The notes under the pieces were generated by a model. It was not told the DNA's origin and searched no databases. It saw nothing but the letters and a program-made list of their open reading frames with translations. Below, piece by piece: positions 12,826 to 22,905 of a stretch of 64,000 nucleotides of DNA. Where the stretch lies: positions 682,001 through 746,000 of the forward strand of contig NZ_CP121666.1 of NCBI RefSeq assembly GCF_029714325.1, in the 5' to 3' direction. The DNA is from Bradyrhizobium sp. CB1717 (GTDB lineage: Bacteria; Pseudomonadota; Alphaproteobacteria; Rhizobiales; Xanthobacteraceae). The first letter of the stretch is position 1; the number at the start of each line of letters is the position of its first letter. The position numbers were made by a program, and so were the translations under genes.

Positions 12826-14127
12826 ATGCGCAACGAGACGATCGCTATTCACGCCGGCTACGAACCCGAAGCCACCACGCACGCGGTCGCCGTGCCGATC
12901 TATCAGACCGCGGCCTACGCTTTCGACAGCGCCGATCATGGCGCGGCCCTGTTCAATCTGGAGGCCGAAGGCTTCCGCTACAGCCGCATCGCCAATCCGA
13001 CCAGCGCGGTGCTGGAGAAGCGCATCGCCCAGCTCGAAGGCGGTGTCGGCGCGCTCGCCGTCGCGACCGGCCAGGCCGCACTGCATTTCGCCTTCGTCAA
13101 CGTCGCCGACCACGGCGGCAACATCGTGTCGGTGCCGCAGCTCTACGGCACCACCCACACGCTGCTCTCGCACATCCTGCCGCGCCAGGGCATCACCGGC
13201 CGCTTCGCCGAGAGCGACAAGCCCGAAGCGATCGAGAGGCTGATCGACGAGAACACCCGCGCCGTGTTCGCCGAGACGATCGGCAATCCCGCCGGCAATG
13301 TCTGCGACATCGAGGCGCTGGCGAAGATCGCGCATGCGCATGGCGTGCCGCTGATCGTCGACAACACGGTCGCAACGCCGATCCTGCTCAAGCCGTTCGA
13401 CTACGGCGCCGACATCGCCGTGCACTCGCTGACCAAGTTCCTGGGCGGCCATGGCACCACGCTCGGCGGCGCCATCGTCGATTCCGGTAACTTCCCCTGG
13501 GCGAAATACGCCGATCGCTTCCCGGCCTACAACAAGCCGGACGCCTCCTATCACGGCCTCGTCTATGCCGAACGCTTCGGCCGGACCGCCTATATCGAGC
13601 GCGCGCGCAGCGTCTATCAGCGTACCATGGGCTCGGTGCTGTCGCCGTTCAACGCCTTCCTGCTGCTCCAGGGCATCGAGACCGTGGCGCTGCGCATGGA
13701 GCGCCATGTCGAGAACGCCCGCAAGGTCGCCGAATTCCTCCGCAGCGATTCGCGCGTCGCCTGGGTCAATTACACCGGCTTCTCCGATAGTCCCTACTAT
13801 CCGCTCGTCCAAAAGTATCTCGACGGCAACGCCTCGTCGCTGTTCACCTTCGGCATCAAGGGTGGCATGGAAGCCGGCAAGACCTTCTATGATGCGCTGA
13901 AGCTGATCACGCGCCTCGTCAATATCGGCGATGCCAAATCGCTGGCCTGCCATCCGGCCTCGACCACGCATCGGCAGATGTCGGCGGAGCAGCAGCGCGC
14001 CGCCGGCGTGCTGCCGGAAACGATCCGCCTGTCGATCGGCATCGAGCATTCCTCAGATATCATCGAGGACATCGACCAGGCGCTGGAGAAAGCTTGTCCG
14101 TCGTCGCGCCTCCAGGCTGCGGAGTAG
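12826..14127 (+). CDS. metY: O-acetylhomoserine/O-succinylhomoserine sulfhydrylase (PLP enzyme)
   Basis: Replaces the acyl group of O-acylhomoserine with sulfide to give homocysteine, the direct-sulfhydrylation route to methionine. It is a Cys/Met-metabolism PLP enzyme of 433 residues, with the Schiff-base lysine K204 in VHSLTKFLGGHGT, SRIANPTSAVLEKRI near the N-terminus and the C-terminal SLACHPASTTHRQMS. Length and motifs fit MetY rather than the shorter MetB/MetC. ATG 12826 follows GGAGG at 12814-12818. The metA-type acyltransferase begins 12 bp after its stop, giving substrate and product steps in one operon. Symbol assigned by family; MetZ-type use of succinylhomoserine cannot be excluded. 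Confidence 0.9.
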   Translation: MRNETIAIHAGYEPEATTHAVAVPIYQTAAYAFDSADHGAALFNLEAEGFRYSRIANPTSAVLEKRIAQLEGGVGALAVATGQAALHFAFVNVADHGGNIVSVPQLYGTTHTLLSHILPRQGITGRFAESDKPEAIERLIDENTRAVFAETIGNPAGNVCDIEALAKIAHAHGVPLIVDNTVATPILLKPFDYGADIAVHSLTKFLGGHGTTLGGAIVDSGNFPWAKYADRFPAYNKPDASYHGLVYAERFGRTAYIERARSVYQRTMGSVLSPFNAFLLLQGIETVALRMERHVENARKVAEFLRSDSRVAWVNYTGFSDSPYYPLVQKYLDGNASSLFTFGIKGGMEAGKTFYDALKLITRLVNIGDAKSLACHPASTTHRQMSAEQQRAAGVLPETIRLSIGIEHSSDIIEDIDQALEKACPSSRLQAAE

Positions 14128-14139
14128 GCGGACGGCCCG

Positions 14140-15141
14140 ATGACGATCTTGATCGACACGGATCAAGGCATATCGAGCCCGGCGCTGGTGCCGGCCGAGG
14201 GCGATCTGGTGCGCGATCATGCCGGCGCCGAGCTTACCATCGGACTGATCAACAACATGCCGGATCCGGCGCTGAAGGCGACCGAGCGGCAGTTCATGAA
14301 GCTGTTGCAGGCCGCCGCGGGCCCGCGTCGTATCCGCTTTCACTGCTTCTCGCTTCCTAGCGTGAAGCGCTCGCCGGAAGCGAAATGGCATGTCGAGAGC
14401 GAATATTCCGATCTCGCCGATCTCAAGCGCGGTCGCTTCGACGGACTGATCGTGACTGGCGCCGAGCCGGTCGCGCCCGAGCTACATCAGGAGCCGTATT
14501 GGCGCGACCTCACCGATCTCATCGATTGGGCCAAGGCCAACACGCGCTCGACGATCTGGTCGTGCCTCGCCGCGCACGCCGCGGTGCTGCATCTCGACGG
14601 CATCGAACGGCGCCGTCTGCCGGCCAAATGTCACGGCGTCTTCGACTGCGAGGCGGTGGTGGATGATTCCCTCACGCAGGCGGCGCCTGCACCGCTCAAG
14701 GTGTCGCATTCGCGCCTGAACGAGATCGCCGAGAGCGACCTCGCGCGGGCCGGCTATCAGGTGCTGACCCGCTCGGCCCTCGCCGGCGTCGACGTCTTCG
14801 TCCGCCAATATGCCAGCCGCTTCGTGTTCTTCCAGGGCCATCCGGAATATGATGCGCTGTCGCTCCAGCGCGAATATCTGCGCGACATCGGCCGCTACCT
14901 CGCGCGCGAGCGCGAGACTTACCCGCACGTGCCCGTGAGCTATTTTGACGCAGTGACCGAGGAGAAGCTGGCGCGGTTCGAGAAGCGGGCGCGGCACCAG
15001 CGCCATCCGGCGCTGACCAACGACCTGCCGGCGCTGAATTTGCGCGCCGATATCGCCGCCGGCAGCGCGGCGGCGGCGCTCTTCCGCAACTGGCTACACT
15101 ATCTCGGCGCGGAAGCCGATGCCTCGGTCCTGGCGCGCTAG
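14140..15141 (+). CDS. metA: Homoserine O-acyltransferase, MetA family
   Basis: Acylates homoserine to feed the sulfhydrylase encoded just upstream. The 333-residue protein aligns with the MetA (HTS) family: the nucleophile is Cys142 in WSCLAAHAAV, and His234 and Glu236 in FFQGHPEYD match the E. coli catalytic set almost residue for residue. The acyl-CoA selectivity position lies in TGAEPVAPELH, which differs from both the classic succinyl (E. coli) and acetyl (Bacillus) versions. I therefore cannot say whether acetyl- or succinyl-CoA is used. It may be controlled by the leader before metY. Confidence 0.88.
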   Translation: MTILIDTDQGISSPALVPAEGDLVRDHAGAELTIGLINNMPDPALKATERQFMKLLQAAAGPRRIRFHCFSLPSVKRSPEAKWHVESEYSDLADLKRGRFDGLIVTGAEPVAPELHQEPYWRDLTDLIDWAKANTRSTIWSCLAAHAAVLHLDGIERRRLPAKCHGVFDCEAVVDDSLTQAAPAPLKVSHSRLNEIAESDLARAGYQVLTRSALAGVDVFVRQYASRFVFFQGHPEYDALSLQREYLRDIGRYLARERETYPHVPVSYFDAVTEEKLARFEKRARHQRHPALTNDLPALNLRADIAAGSAAAALFRNWLHYLGAEADASVLAR

Positions 15142-15247
15142 TCCAAGGGGCGTTGGTTCCGCATTAGGATTACCAAAGCGTTAGGCTTGCCTCGCCCGGC
15201 GCACGAATGTTTCAGTGCAGAAATACGGAATCACAGGAAACGCAGTC

Positions 15248-15991
15248 GTGTGGTCGGCACTCCAGGGACGCGTGAGCAATCGGCTGGCCCGGCATTTCCG
15301 CGCCGCGCCGCACCGGCTGCCTGCGCATGCGCCGATGGTCAGCTTCACCTTCGACGATGCGCCCGATAGCGCCGCCGGCGAGGGCGCCTCGCTGCTCGAA
15401 GCGCATGGCGGTCGTGGCACGTACTACATCGCCGGCAGCCTGATCGATCAGCCGTCGGATCACTGGCATGGGCTGTCAAACGACGCGATCGTGCGGCTTC
15501 ACCATACCGGGCACGAGATTGCCTGCCACACCTTCTCGCACCGGAGCTCGGCCAATCTCGACGAGGCCGCCATGGCCCATGAGATCGAGCGGAACCGCAG
15601 CCATTTCCGCAGCATCGATTCTTCGATCACGCTGGAGAATTTCGCCTATCCCTATGGGATCGCCTCGGTGTGGCGCAAGCCGCAGCTGGCGAAGGCGTTC
15701 CGCTCGGCGCGCGGCATTCTTCCCGGCGTCAATCGTGACGTCGTCGACCTCCAGTTCCTGCGCGCCTCGCCGCTGGTCGAATGCGAGATCGACGAGGCCG
15801 GCGTCGATCGCTATTTCGACGAAGCGGTCGCAAGCGGCGGCTGGCTGATCTTCTACGGCCACGACGTGGCCGAGGCGCCGAGCCCTTACGGCTGCACGCC
15901 GCGTCTGATGCGCCACGCGCTGGCGGCGGCCCAGCGACGTGGCATGCCGATCGTGACGGTCGCGGAAGCGCTGCGGCGAATCGGGGCGTAG
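15248..15991 (+). CDS. Polysaccharide deacetylase family protein (NodB-like)
   Basis: A carbohydrate esterase family 4 fold of about 247 residues that probably removes N- or O-acetyl groups from a glycan. Motif 1 is SFTFDDAPDS with the catalytic and metal Asp, motif 2 is HTFSH with the zinc histidines, motif 3 is FAYPYG, and a late FYGHDV is seen. There is no signal peptide, unlike many cell-wall deacetylases. I prefer GTG 15248 (AGGAAA at 15235-15240) over GTG 15215, which lacks a ribosome site. No polysaccharide genes adjoin it, so its substrate is unknown. Confidence 0.85.
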   Translation: MWSALQGRVSNRLARHFRAAPHRLPAHAPMVSFTFDDAPDSAAGEGASLLEAHGGRGTYYIAGSLIDQPSDHWHGLSNDAIVRLHHTGHEIACHTFSHRSSANLDEAAMAHEIERNRSHFRSIDSSITLENFAYPYGIASVWRKPQLAKAFRSARGILPGVNRDVVDLQFLRASPLVECEIDEAGVDRYFDEAVASGGWLIFYGHDVAEAPSPYGCTPRLMRHALAAAQRRGMPIVTVAEALRRIGA

Positions 15992-16001
15992 CTGCTCTCT
16001 T

Positions 16002-16140
16002 CCTTCTCCCCTTGTGGGAGAAGGTGGCGCGAAGCGCCGGATGAGGGGTTCTATCGGAAAATCCAACTCTATCGAGTTCGCGGACAGAGACCCCTCACCC
16101 GTCTCGCCGCTATGCGGCGAGCCACCCTCTCCCGCAAGGG
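16002..16140. repeat. Inverted pair of dispersed palindromic repeats
   Basis: Two ~50-bp copies face each other. 16002-16049 reads CCTTCTCCCCTTGTGGGAGA and on to GGATGAGGGGT; the reverse complement of 16090-16140 gives CCCTTGCGGGAGAGGGTGGC and on to GGGTGAGGGGT. Each has its own small hairpin. The second copy is cut by the IS at 16141 and its end (GAGAGGGG) resumes after 17272. Confidence 0.7.
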
Positions 16141-17263
16141 GCCTGTTGCGCTACGGCCTTTTGAGGCAGGAGACGTAGGGAGAGAGGGCTGTGTTGACGC
16201 CGATTGTCAGGCCGAGATCTGTACTTGGTGCCCTTGGCGGGCGTCTCAGGCGGCGAGCGCGGCCCAGCGCCTCATGTTGAACGCGATGGAGGCAAGCAGG
16301 ACCTGCCCGCTTGCCTTCATGAGACCGACATAGCGGATGCAGGTCAGCCGCATGCGGCGTTTGAGAGTGGCGAAGGTGGTCTCGACCTGGGCTCGTCGGC
16401 GCGCGATGAGGAGGTTGTAGCGTTTGAGCCGAGGCGGTAGCTCCGGGTGATGTCGGTTGGGACGACGGGCGATGCGGGGCTTCTTGCCTTCCGCTTTCAG
16501 CCGAGCCCGTCGGGCATGGGTGTCGTAGGCTGCATCGGCCCACACCACGGCTTCATCGCCACGGATCAGTTCGTCGGCCGGCGTTGTGTCGTTGACATTG
16601 GCGGGCGTGGTCAGGACTGCGCGGATCAGGCCGGATCCCTCGTCGACACCCATGTGAGCCTTGTAGCCGAAGGTCGAACCACCCTTGCCCTGCCGCTTGG
16701 TAAACCGGGCATCTGGGTCGTTTGAGGGACGATCCTGCTTCGGAGGGGTTGACACCGCCTGGATCAAGGTCGCATCCAGCATCGTGCCGCGCTTGAGGAT
16801 GACCCCGGCATTCTCGAGCTGGCGATCCAGCTCGCCAAACAGCTTCTCCAACAGCCCTTGTTCGACGAGCTGGTTCCGGAAGCGGTTCAGAACCGTGTGG
16901 TCGGGCGTCGCATCTTCGAGGCTCAAACCGACGAAGCGCTTGAACGACAACCGGTCGCCCAACGCTTCCTCGAGTTCGCGTTCCGAAAGACCATAGAGCG
17001 ACTGCAACAGCACCGCACGAAACAGCACCAGCACCGGATAGCCTGGACGACCGGGGCTCCCTTCATCCCGCAGATGGCCGATCAGCTTCTCGAACCGGTA
17101 CCACTTGACCAGGCCAGCCAGCCGATCCAGCGCTGCATTGGCGCCGGCCCCCTTCGGCATCAGTGCTTCCACAAAGCTCGGCTGTCCCGTCCGCTTAACC
17201 GCCATCGTCATCCCCTCAAGGCTTTGCCCTAGGGAATCACAACTGGCGAATTACGCAACAGGC
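16141..17263 (-). mobile_element. IS5-family insertion sequence (IS903-like), intact, 1123 bp
   Basis: Terminal inverted repeats GCCTGTTGCG (16141-16150) and CGCAACAGGC (17254-17263) bound one transposase gene. The 9-bp sequence CCGCAAGGG occurs immediately outside both ends (16132-16140 and 17264-17272). This target duplication fits the IS903 group. The element interrupts a dispersed palindrome, so it did not hit a gene. Perfect duplications suggest a fairly recent insertion. Confidence 0.92.
16246..17211 (-). CDS. IS5-family transposase (DDE type)
   Basis: A 321-residue cut-and-paste transposase that fills the insertion sequence. It has the N-terminal DUF772-type region (VLVLFRAVLLQSLYGLSERE) and a DDE catalytic core: first Asp in GTMLDATLIQ, second in VVWADAAYDTHARR, and Glu in RRAQVETTFATLKRRMRL. 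The reading frame is unbroken, so the element may still move. It is flanked by matching inverted repeats and a 9-bp duplication. Its minus strand is opposite to the surrounding deacetylase and recQ genes. Confidence 0.95.
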   Translation of the reverse strand: MTMAVKRTGQPSFVEALMPKGAGANAALDRLAGLVKWYRFEKLIGHLRDEGSPGRPGYPVLVLFRAVLLQSLYGLSERELEEALGDRLSFKRFVGLSLEDATPDHTVLNRFRNQLVEQGLLEKLFGELDRQLENAGVILKRGTMLDATLIQAVSTPPKQDRPSNDPDARFTKRQGKGGSTFGYKAHMGVDEGSGLIRAVLTTPANVNDTTPADELIRGDEAVVWADAAYDTHARRARLKAEGKKPRIARRPNRHHPELPPRLKRYNLLIARRRAQVETTFATLKRRMRLTCIRYVGLMKASGQVLLASIAFNMRRWAALAA

Positions 17264-17376
17264 CCGCAAGGGGAGAGGGGAAGATGGCGCCTTCGCTTGC
17301 CAAACAGTCTTGCCACGGCCGCGCCAGCGTGCGACTGGCCTTGTGACGAATCCCACGGCCGCGCTCCGACACGCCC

Positions 17377-19242
<1,866 letters not shown>

Positions 19243-19257
19243 GCGATCGCGGACCTC

Positions 19258-19342
19258 GTAGCCCGGATGGAGCGTAGCGTAATCCGGGACAGTCTTCCGT
19301 GTTGTCCGAGTCCCGGATTACGCTTCGCTCCATCCGGGCTAC
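19258..19342. repeat. Dispersed palindrome (GTAGCCCGGATG type), copy 1
   Basis: An 85-bp near-perfect inverted repeat: GTAGCCCGGATGGAGCG at one end and CGCTCCATCCGGGCTAC at the other, with TAATCCGGGAC / GTCCCGGATTA inside. It lies between convergent recQ and acdS, where its long hairpin could stop transcription from both sides. A second copy is at 52181-52268. Confidence 0.8.
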
Positions 19343-19370
19343 AGACTCATTGCGCTTCGTGCGCGCTCTC

Positions 19371-20384
19371 TCACCCGTTCCGGAACGCGTAGCCATAGCC
19401 GTTCAGCGCCGGCGCGCCGCCGAGATGGGCGTAGAGGATCTTTGCGCCCTTCTCGAAATGGCCCTTCTTGGTCAGGTCGATCAGGCCCTGCATCGATTTG
19501 CCTTCATAGACCGGGTCGGTGATCATGGCTTCGAGACGCGCGGTGAGGCGGATCGCCTCCTTGGTCTCTTCCGACGGCACGCCATAGGCGGGATAGGCGT
19601 AGTCCTCGATCAGCACGACGTCATCGGCGACGATCTCCTTGCCGAGCTCGACCAGCTTGGCCGTGTTCTGCGCGATCGAGAGCACCTGCGCTTTGGTCTG
19701 TGCCGGTGTGAACGAGCCGTCGATGCCGATCACCTTGCGCGCACGGCCGTCGGCCGCAAAACCGACCAGCATGCCGGCATGGGTCGAGCCGGTGACGGTG
19801 CAGACGATGATGTAGTCGAACTTGAAGCCGAGCTCCTTCTCCTGCTTGCGCACTTCCTCGGCGAAGCCGACATAGCCGAGCCCGCCATATTTGTGCACGG
19901 ACGCGCCGGCGGGAATCGCGTAGGGCTTGCCGCCCGCCGCCTTCACTTCCTCGATGGCCTGCTCCCAGCTCTTGCGGATGCCGATGTCGAAACCGTCGTC
20001 GACCAGGCGGACGTCGGCGCCCATGATGCGCGAAAGCATGATGTTGCCGACGCGGTCATAGACGGCGTCCTCGTGCGGCACCCAGGCTTCCTGCACCAGG
20101 CGGCACTTCATGCCGATCTTGGCGGCCACCGCTGCGATCATGCGGGTGTGGTTGGACTGAACGCCGCCGATCGACACCAGCGTGTCGGCGTTGGAGGCGA
20201 TCGCATCCGGGATGATGTATTCGAGCTTGCGCAGCTTGTTGCCGCCATAGGCGAGGCCGGAATTGCAGTCCTCGCGCTTGGCATAGATCTCGACATTGCC
20301 GCCGAGATGTTTTGACAGCCGCTCCAGCTTCTCGATCGGCGTCGGTCCGAAGGTCAGCGGGTAGCGCGCGAATTTTTCCAGCAT
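19371..20384 (-). CDS. acdS: 1-aminocyclopropane-1-carboxylate (ACC) deaminase
   Basis: Splits the plant ethylene precursor ACC into 2-oxobutyrate and ammonia, which lowers ethylene around roots and aids nodulation. It is a fold-type II PLP enzyme of 337 residues, the family's usual length. The residues that separate true ACC deaminase from D-cysteine desulfhydrase are all present, one position lower than in the Pseudomonas enzyme: Lys50 (GGNKLRK), Ser77 (VQSNHT), Tyr267, Tyr293-Glu294 (DPVYEGKS) and Leu321 (YAHLGG). The start is [10 protein letters not shown] at 20384; the frame is open for 23 more codons, but these are unlike the family. An Lrp-type regulator is divergent, as is usual for acdR. 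Confidence 0.96.
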   Translation of the reverse strand: MLEKFARYPLTFGPTPIEKLERLSKHLGGNVEIYAKREDCNSGLAYGGNKLRKLEYIIPDAIASNADTLVSIGGVQSNHTRMIAAVAAKIGMKCRLVQEAWVPHEDAVYDRVGNIMLSRIMGADVRLVDDGFDIGIRKSWEQAIEEVKAAGGKPYAIPAGASVHKYGGLGYVGFAEEVRKQEKELGFKFDYIIVCTVTGSTHAGMLVGFAADGRARKVIGIDGSFTPAQTKAQVLSIAQNTAKLVELGKEIVADDVVLIEDYAYPAYGVPSEETKEAIRLTARLEAMITDPVYEGKSMQGLIDLTKKGHFEKGAKILYAHLGGAPALNGYGYAFRNG

Positions 20385-20454
20385 GGTCAGGTCATCCCGA
20401 TTGGCGTTGATCTGGGATGTGGCTAGCATTGCCGTGGGAAAATGTGCTCTCAAA

Positions 20455-20496
20455 TATTGCGTCGATATTGCACGTATTATTGCGTCGATTGCGCAC
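20455..20496. promoter_or_regulatory. Direct repeats between acdS and acdR, candidate AcdR/Lrp site
   Basis: TATTGCGTCGAT occurs twice, at 20455-20466 and 20478-20489, 23 bp apart (about two helical turns). Each is followed by a related tail (ATTGCAC, TGCGCAC). The AT-rich 161-bp gap between the divergent genes holds no other obvious element. Lrp proteins bind repeated sites on one DNA face, so this is a likely operator (inference). Confidence 0.5.
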
Positions 20497-20545
20497 TTAG
20501 GTAATATTTCTTCCAGAATAGCCGAAATTTGTGGAAGCTTCTTCC

Positions 20546-21010
20546 GTGCCCGCTCGACTTGATCGCACTGACCTTAAGATCTTGAGATTGCTGCAAAATA
20601 ACGGCCGGCTCAGCAATGCCGAGCTGGCCGAAACGGTCGCGATCAGCCCCGCCACCTGTCACCGCCGCACCCAGCGCCTGTTCGAGGACGGGTTCATTGC
20701 CGCTGTCCGCGCCATGGTCGCCCCGAAGAAGGTGGCCAAGGGCACGCTGGTGATGGTCGGCGTCGTGCTCGACCGCTCGACGCCGGAGAGCTTTGCCATC
20801 TTCGAGCAGGCCATCGCCAAGCTGAAATTCGTGCTCGACTGCCATCTCGTCGCCGGTGACTTCGACTACTTCCTCAAGATCCGCGTCGGCGACATGGAGG
20901 ACTTCAACCGCATCCATGGCGAGCAGCTCATCGCTCTGCCGGGCGTGCGCCAGACCCGTACCTTCTTCGTGATGAAAGAGGTCGTCGACAACGCGCCGCT
21001 GGAGTTTTGA
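20546..21010 (+). CDS. acdR: Lrp/AsnC-family regulator, likely of acdS
   Basis: A small regulator of about 154 residues with an N-terminal helix-turn-helix ([20 protein letters not shown], then [15 protein letters not shown]) and a C-terminal RAM ligand-binding domain ending in [11 protein letters not shown]. Divergence from acdS matches the known acdR arrangement, in which the Lrp-type protein activates acdS in response to ACC. The start is GTG 20546 with GGAAG 8 bases upstream; GTG 20531 would add five residues. The direct repeats in the shared promoter region may be its binding sites. Symbol based on position and family. Confidence 0.88.
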   Translation: MPARLDRTDLKILRLLQNNGRLSNAELAETVAISPATCHRRTQRLFEDGFIAAVRAMVAPKKVAKGTLVMVGVVLDRSTPESFAIFEQAIAKLKFVLDCHLVAGDFDYFLKIRVGDMEDFNRIHGEQLIALPGVRQTRTFFVMKEVVDNAPLEF

Positions 21011-21055
21011 GCGGGACCTATTGATGCGCGATCCGCATCATGAGAGATTCATGCG

Positions 21056-22219
21056 ATGCAGACGTTCCCCTTCCGCCAGCACAATCCGGCCGGGCCGGCC
21101 TACCGGCGCGGCTGGGTCGACGAGGCCGTCGCCGCGATCGAGGCCGACCAGTGCCGCACCGCCGACACGCATCTGATCCGGCTGATCGTGCCGGCGCTGT
21201 CAGGCATCGACATCTATCTCAAGGACGAATCCACGCATCCGACCGGCAGCCTGAAGCATCGCCTGGCGCGCTCGCTGTTCCTCTATGCCCTCTGCAACGG
21301 TCACATCCGCGAAGGCACGCCCGTGGTCGAGGCTTCGTCGGGATCGACCGCGGTGTCGGAGGCCTATTTCGCGCAGATGATCGGCGTGCCCTTCTATGCC
21401 GTGATGCCGCGCACGACCTCGGCGGAGAAGATCGCCGCGATCGAGCATTACGGCGGCAATTGCCATCTGATCGACGACGGCCGTGCGCTCTATGCGGAGG
21501 CCGCGGCGCTCGCCGCCCGGCTGAACGGCCATTACATGGACCAGTTCACCTTCGCCGAGCGCGCCACCGACTGGCGCGGCAACAACAACATCGCCGAATC
21601 GATCTTCACCCAATTGGCGGGCGAGCCGCGGCCGATCCCGGACTGGATCGTGATGGGCGCGGGCACCGGCGGCACCTCGGCCACCATCGGGCGCTATCTG
21701 CGCTATCGCCAGTATCCGACGCGGCTGTGCGTCGCCGACGTCGAGCACTCCGCCTTCTTCGACTGCTTCCGCTCGCAGGATCGCTCCCATGTTTGCGACC
21801 GCCCGTCGCTGATCGAAGGCGTCGGCCGTCCCCGCTGCGAACCATCCTTCGTGCCCGGCGTGGTCGACCGCATGATGAAGATCCCGGATGCGGCGACGAT
21901 CGCAGCGATGAACGTGCTGTCGCGCCGGCTGCGCCGCGTGGTCGGCGGCTCCACCGGCACCAACTTCCTGGCGCTGTGCCGGCTTGCATCGGAGATGCGC
22001 AAGGCGAATGTGACGGGATCGCTGGTGACGCTGATCTGCGATTCCGGCGAGCGCTACCGGCAGACCTATTACGAGCCGGAATGGCTGAAAGCGCGCGGCC
22101 TCGATCCGGCGCCGGTCGAGGCAGCGCTGTCGTCGTTCCTCGAGACAGGTGAGCCACTGGCGCTGGGCGTCGACGACGTCGTCAATCCCCAAAGCGTGCC
22201 AAGCCCCACGGCGTCATAG
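21056..22219 (+). CDS. PLP-dependent cysteine synthase-like / L-cysteine desulfhydrase (Cds1-like)
   Basis: A fold-type II PLP enzyme of 387 residues. The cofactor lysine is in [13 protein letters not shown], the substrate loop is [13 protein letters not shown], and the phosphate-binding glycine loop is [14 protein letters not shown]. The extra C-terminal part ([16 protein letters not shown]) marks the Cds1-like group, which breaks L-cysteine to pyruvate, ammonia and sulfide rather than making cysteine. Activity is inferred from family only. It lies 46 bp after acdR on the same strand, so it may be co-transcribed and form a small amino-acid catabolic locus with acdS. Confidence 0.8.
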   Translation: MQTFPFRQHNPAGPAYRRGWVDEAVAAIEADQCRTADTHLIRLIVPALSGIDIYLKDESTHPTGSLKHRLARSLFLYALCNGHIREGTPVVEASSGSTAVSEAYFAQMIGVPFYAVMPRTTSAEKIAAIEHYGGNCHLIDDGRALYAEAAALAARLNGHYMDQFTFAERATDWRGNNNIAESIFTQLAGEPRPIPDWIVMGAGTGGTSATIGRYLRYRQYPTRLCVADVEHSAFFDCFRSQDRSHVCDRPSLIEGVGRPRCEPSFVPGVVDRMMKIPDAATIAAMNVLSRRLRRVVGGSTGTNFLALCRLASEMRKANVTGSLVTLICDSGERYRQTYYEPEWLKARGLDPAPVEAALSSFLETGEPLALGVDDVVNPQSVPSPTAS

Positions 22220-22328
22220 CCGAGATCTCCCTGGCATTTGCGAAATGGCACGGTCGTCACGGCAACTTCACTTGCCATGTGCACGCATGCGGGCGACCGT
22301 TATCCCTTCTCAACGAGGAGATCCCGCC

Positions 22329-22889
22329 GTGCGCCTCCCCATTCTCGATCCGAAAGACCTGAGTGCTGAACAGAAGCCGCTCTTTGACGACATGCAGGCC
22401 GGCATCAAGGACCACTTCAAGGGCTTTGTGAACATGCGCGACGACGGCGCGCTGCTGGGGCCCTGGAATCCCTGGATCCGCGAGCCGCGCTTCGGCAAGC
22501 CTGTATGGGAGCTGGTCAAGGCGATCGCGTCGAACCCGCTGCTGCCGGCCCCCGTGCGCGAGGTTGCGATCCTCGTCACCGGCTCGCATTTCCGTTCCGG
22601 CTACGAACTTTATGCCCATGTGCTCGTGGCCGAGCAGCGCGGACTTTCCGACGAGAAGCTCGCGACCATCGTCGCCGGCCAGCGGCCGGTCGATCTCACC
22701 AAGCAGGAGGCGGTCGCCTACGACATGGCCTCGGCCCTGGTGAGCGGCGGCGTGCTGCCGGAGCTGACCTATCGGGCGGCGGTGAAGGAGTTCGGCGAGC
22801 ATGGCGCGGCCGAGCTGTCCTATCTCGTCGGCGTCTACTGCATGGTCTCGGTCACGCTCAACACCTTCGACGTGCCGGTGCCGGAGTAG
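22329..22889 (+). CDS. Carboxymuconolactone decarboxylase-like (AhpD fold) protein
   Basis: A 186-residue helical protein of the CMD/AhpD superfamily. The start is GTG 22329, fixed by GAGGAG at 22315-22320; upstream in-frame ATG codons lie over the previous gene. The core helix REVAILVTGSHFRSGYELYAHV matches the family, but the AhpD redox pair CxxC-x-H is absent: the place reads ELYAHV without cysteines. It is thus unlikely to be a peroxidase and is nearer to the 4-carboxymuconolactone decarboxylase-like group of unknown substrate. No protocatechuate-pathway genes are nearby. Confidence 0.8.
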   Translation: MRLPILDPKDLSAEQKPLFDDMQAGIKDHFKGFVNMRDDGALLGPWNPWIREPRFGKPVWELVKAIASNPLLPAPVREVAILVTGSHFRSGYELYAHVLVAEQRGLSDEKLATIVAGQRPVDLTKQEAVAYDMASALVSGGVLPELTYRAAVKEFGEHGAAELSYLVGVYCMVSVTLNTFDVPVPE

Positions 22890-22905
22890 ACGCAGCGTCC
22901 GTCGA

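Noticed and set aside
16246..17211. IS element as part of a composite transposon
   Set aside because: Only one copy is in the window, and its own 9-bp target duplication shows it moved alone.
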